Origin: Fibrobacter succinogenes
GTDB taxonomy: Bacteria; Fibrobacterota; Fibrobacteria; Fibrobacterales; Fibrobacteraceae
Assembly: GCA_902776765.1 (NCBI GenBank)
Contig: CACYRP010000019.1
Coordinates: 1-52,906, forward strand
Length of the DNA: 52,906 bases
Direction of reading: 5' to 3'
A program made the position numbers and the translations under genes. Of the stretch, positions 50,098 through 52,906 are shown one piece after another. Below the pieces are notes generated by a model. The model saw nothing but the letters and a program-made list of their open reading frames with translations. It had not been told where the DNA came from and searched no databases. Position 1 is the first letter of the stretch. Each line of letters opens with the position of its first letter.

Positions 50098-51225
50098 TTC
50101 ACTAGAGGTCTTGCCGACATCTAGAATTTTACGGAGACGGAAAGCTATTTCGTCAACGGTTCCGATATCTTGCTGGAACAAGGCATCGACAATAGCTGTA
50201 GCCATTCGATCGTTCATCTTATGGCGAATAATAAATTCCGGTGTCACGCCACAGCCAAAGATGGCATTCGGTAACGACAGATATTCGGACTTGACCAACA
50301 ATTTTCCCATCGCATACGTCAAGAAATCCGGTACAACGCATGCCGCAAACGGAATTCCGGCACATGCCATTTCAAGCGTACTTGTACCAAACGAGGTAAT
50401 CGCCGCCGCATATGCCGAATAGAAATTCATGCGGTCACTCAAACGCTTGGGCGCAACCACAACCTTTAACCAACTCGGCAAACGTCCATCATAAAGTTTT
50501 TCAAGAGCGACCAAAAGCGGAACTTCCAAATGTTCACGCGACGCAACAACCGCGACATCTGGAAGCGGGCCAAAATTGTATTCTGCGCATATATTGCGGT
50601 ATTTTTCGGCAACCTTGACAAAAGACGGCAGATTGCGCAAAGCGCTTGTACGGCGGCTTCCCGGCAAAAGTAACATATCGGACTTGGGCTCGACACGATC
50701 AAACGCCCAGCCCGTTATAGGGTGCTTGAGTCGAATCGTATCGCAGCCCATTCGCTTGTACGCATAAGCTTCGATGTCAAAGAACACGGCCAAACGAATA
50801 TTGCTAGCCTGCTTGAACAAACTCGCCCGCTTGGATTTCCAGGCCCACACTTGCGGAGGCGCCACGTAAAGCATGGGTTTGCCCCACTTTTTAGCAAGGG
50901 CCGCAAGCCGCATATTAAAACCCGGATAATCAATAGCTATTATACCCAAGCACTTTTTAGATTCCGCCGCATCGCTCAAAACTTCAAAAACATTCTTTAA
51001 CGAGAAATATTTGGGGACTACATCGCCGACGCCCGACACCGGGAGTTCGTTGTAATCCCACAAGGGATGAAGCCCTTTCTCCTGCATCAACGGGCCACCA
51101 AGGCCAATGACCTTGAAGCCAAGATTGACCGCCGTCGAGACCATCTCGGCGCCAATCATATCACCGGAATCCTCTCCTGCACAGAAGAGGATGTAAGGAG
51201 AGTTTTCTTCGTTAACGTTTTGCAC
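50059..51225 (-). CDS. lpxB: Lipid-A-disaccharide synthase
   Basis: 388 residues from GTG 51225; no other start precedes the conserved N-terminus, and the start lies 14 bases inside dnaE. The LpxB blocks are AGEDSGDMIGAEMV, then GLGGPLMQEKG, IIAIDYPGFNMRLA and YVAPPQVWAWKSKRA; then LLLPGSRRTSALRNLP and FGTSTLEMACAGIPFAACVV, which bind the UDP-sugar. It joins lipid X to UDP-diacylglucosamine at the inner membrane, making the lipid A disaccharide of the outer membrane. It overlaps both neighbours: dnaE upstream and mutL tail to tail downstream. Its presence shows the host is Gram-negative with lipid A. Confidence 0.95.
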   Translation of the reverse strand: MQNVNEENSPYILFCAGEDSGDMIGAEMVSTAVNLGFKVIGLGGPLMQEKGLHPLWDYNELPVSGVGDVVPKYFSLKNVFEVLSDAAESKKCLGIIAIDYPGFNMRLAALAKKWGKPMLYVAPPQVWAWKSKRASLFKQASNIRLAVFFDIEAYAYKRMGCDTIRLKHPITGWAFDRVEPKSDMLLLPGSRRTSALRNLPSFVKVAEKYRNICAEYNFGPLPDVAVVASREHLEVPLLVALEKLYDGRLPSWLKVVVAPKRLSDRMNFYSAYAAAITSFGTSTLEMACAGIPFAACVVPDFLTYAMGKLLVKSEYLSLPNAIFGCGVTPEFIIRHKMNDRMATAIVDALFQQDIGTVDEIAFRLRKILDVGKTSSELVSEFLAQFVKR

Positions 51226-52906
51226 GATTCGATACCCAAACCTTCAGTGCGCCCAAATCGGTTCTGAGCCACTGCAACAATTCCTGAGTATATACAACTT
51301 TATATTTTTTTAAGAGAACGACATGCTCAAAACCAGATTCTGTCTCCAAATGGAACACAAATTCGCACCCACGGGAGTATTCGTCGGCCAAATTGGCCTT
51401 CATTTCGACCTCAAGCTTATCCAAAAACTCGTCCGTAAGCATTCCCGAGTATAGCGAAACATGAATATGGCTTACCATATCGCAACGCACTCGATCTAAT
51501 TGAATGACTTCTTCGACGATAATTTGGTATCCATCGCGGTCGCGTTGCTGCTCCAAAACGCCCTTCACAAGTACGCGGTCGTCAATCGAAACGGAATCGC
51601 GCAAGCGCTCCCACACATCCTTCTTGAAGAACATTTCAACTTCGCCATGGAAGTCCTGAATAGCGCCAGAGCCAATCGTATCACCGCGCTTTGTTTCGAT
51701 GGAGCGCATGCGAATAACGACACCGCCCACAACGACCGTATCGCCCACTTGGCGCACAATTTCATCTTCCGAAAGCGAACAGCTCGTAAAGCCCATCAAC
51801 TCAGGGCGGAACTCGTCCAGCGGATGGCCAGAAAGGAACAAGCCAAGTACGCTACGTTCCTTGTTGAGCATTTCCATCGCGGTCCATTCTTCGGCTTCTT
51901 CCAAGACTTCGGCAGTATTTGGCATGGCGGCAGCACCACCCAAATCAAAGAGCGATACCTGGCCCTTCACCTTGTCTTCCTGGCTGCGCATCGCAACTTC
52001 GAGAGCGCGGTCCACCGTTGCACACTGCACGGCGCGGCTTCCCGGCAGGTCGTCCAAGGCGCCAGCCATAATCAAGCATTCCAAGACTTTCTTGTTGAGT
52101 GGCGGACGCTTTTCCGGCTGCGCGGCCTGGTATTCTGTGACGCGCTTGCAGAAATCAAAGATATCCTTGTAAATACCGCGGCGTTCACGTTCAGCCACCA
52201 CATCTTCGACAACGGCGATACCCACGTTACGGATACCCGCAAGGCCGTAAAGAATTTGACCTTTGGTATTGGCAGAGAATACACCCAACGACGTGTTGAT
52301 GTTCGGCGACAAGACTTCAATGCCCAGGCGCTTGCATTCCAGAATGATGGTCACCGTATCTTCGGTCTTGCCCATCTTCGATGTCATGGAGGCCGCCATG
52401 TATTCCGGGCCGTAATGCGTCTTGAGGTACGCCGTCTGGTAAGCAACGTAAGCGTAAGCGGCAGCGTGGCTCTTGTTAAATGCGTATCCGCAGAACGGGA
52501 GCACAGCGTCCCAGACTTTCTGGATCATGGCCTTGTCGTAACCCTTGTCCAAGCACTTCTGGAAGAACTCCGGTTCTAGCTTCGCCATCTTTTCCGGCAT
52601 CTTCTTTGCCATGATACGGCGGATGTTGTCAGCGCCGCCCAGCGAATAACCACCCAGAATCTGGGCCAGTTTCATCACCTGTTCCTGGTACACAATAACG
52701 CCGTACGTTTCGCCAAGCACCTGCTCCAAGTCCGGATGGTAGCAGTCGATTTCTTCCTTGCCGTTTTTACGTGCAATGAAGTGCGGGATCTGGTCAATCG
52801 GCCCCGGTCGGTACAGGGCGTTCATAGCGATAAGGTCAAAAATTCGCGTCGGCTTCAGTTCGCGCAGGTACTTCTGCATACCCGGAGATTCGAACTGGAA
52901 CACCGT
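51212..52906 (-). CDS. dnaE: DNA polymerase III alpha subunit, C-terminal part (5' end outside window)
   Basis: At least 564 residues; the frame stays open to the window edge, so this is the 3' half of dnaE. Recognised blocks: VFQFESPGMQKYLRELKPT, NALYRPGPIDQIPHFIARKN, GVIVYQEQVMKLAQILGGYS, ADNIRRIMAKKMPEKM and GYAFNKSHAAAYAYVAYQTA. These belong to the fingers region and the segments before the tandem helix-hairpin-helix motif. LGVFSANTKGQILYGLAGIR and the LIMAGALDDLPGSRA block follow. The OB domain near the end has TVVVGGVVIRMRSIETKRGD. The replicative polymerase catalyses chromosomal DNA synthesis; the catalytic palm lies outside the window. The stop overlaps the lpxB start. Confidence 0.97.
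   Translation of the reverse strand, partial: TVFQFESPGMQKYLRELKPTRIFDLIAMNALYRPGPIDQIPHFIARKNGKEEIDCYHPDLEQVLGETYGVIVYQEQVMKLAQILGGYSLGGADNIRRIMAKKMPEKMAKLEPEFFQKCLDKGYDKAMIQKVWDAVLPFCGYAFNKSHAAAYAYVAYQTAYLKTHYGPEYMAASMTSKMGKTEDTVTIILECKRLGIEVLSPNINTSLGVFSANTKGQILYGLAGIRNVGIAVVEDVVAERERRGIYKDIFDFCKRVTEYQAAQPEKRPPLNKKVLECLIMAGALDDLPGSRAVQCATVDRALEVAMRSQEDKVKGQVSLFDLGGAAAMPNTAEVLEEAEEWTAMEMLNKERSVLGLFLSGHPLDEFRPELMGFTSCSLSEDEIVRQVGDTVVVGGVVIRMRSIETKRGDTIGSGAIQDFHGEVEMFFKKDVWERLRDSVSIDDRVLVKGVLEQQRDRDGYQIIVEEVIQLDRVRCDMVSHIHVSLYSGMLTDEFLDKLEVEMKANLADEYSRGCEFVFHLETESGFEHVVLLKKYKVVYTQELLQWLRTDLGALKVWVSNRAKR

Overview
The window looks like the chromosome of a Gram-negative bacterium of the Fibrobacter type (Fibrobacterota). 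This is an inference. Supporting signs are a lipid A gene (lpxB), several lipoproteins and one outer-membrane barrel candidate, tandem secreted paralogues I cannot match to any common family, a GH57 branching enzyme paired with a DUF4912 protein, and a purF with a long leader, where a Fibro-purF RNA has been described in Fibrobacter. No rRNA, tRNA, CRISPR array or transposase was found.

Positions 1-14803 form a defence island read entirely leftward. In transcription order it holds hsdR, hsdM, a DUF1016/YhcG nuclease and hsdS (a type I restriction system). Joined to the end of hsdS is an ABC-3C conflict system: an HNH protein, middle component MC6 and a DUF2326 SMC-like ATPase. After that come a DUF4062 protein, an EVE-McrB/McrC pair, a small zinc-ribbon gene broken by an amber codon, and an AlbA_2/HATPase protein that runs off the window and carries a perfect 12-bp tandem repeat. 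The 5.0-8.5 kb part is visibly more AT-rich than hsdR/hsdM, which suggests separate acquisition. A RelB/DinJ-YafQ toxin-antitoxin pair flanks the island at 15.2-15.8 kb.

Positions 15864-25088 are mostly housekeeping: a nitroreductase, valS, two lipoproteins (one with a duplicated domain), purF with a long leader, and a metallo-beta-lactamase-fold hydrolase. Positions 25172-29996 hold four tandem secreted paralogues ending in almost the same sequence; one is split by a -1 frameshift at an A AAA AAC heptamer. Positions 30108-34635 are a leftward surface-polysaccharide operon: flippase, GT32, GT-A enzyme and GT4 enzyme.

Positions 34778-38857 run rightward: an SRPBCC-like protein, a UbiD decarboxylase and a secreted HExxH protein. 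Positions 38944-44577 run leftward: a lipoprotein and a barrel candidate, then an H1-like/DUF4912 protein and a GH57 enzyme. thrC follows, then a non-coding stretch with two terminators and a possible small RNA, then an unknown protein, mutL (endonuclease motifs lost), lpxB and the 3' part of dnaE.

Recurring features are genes whose -10 box lies only 8-11 bases before the ATG with no ribosome site (probably leaderless mRNAs), one-base TAATG gene overlaps, and two kinds of dispersed intergenic repeat: ACCACTA heptamer arrays and GTCATTCCGG hairpins.
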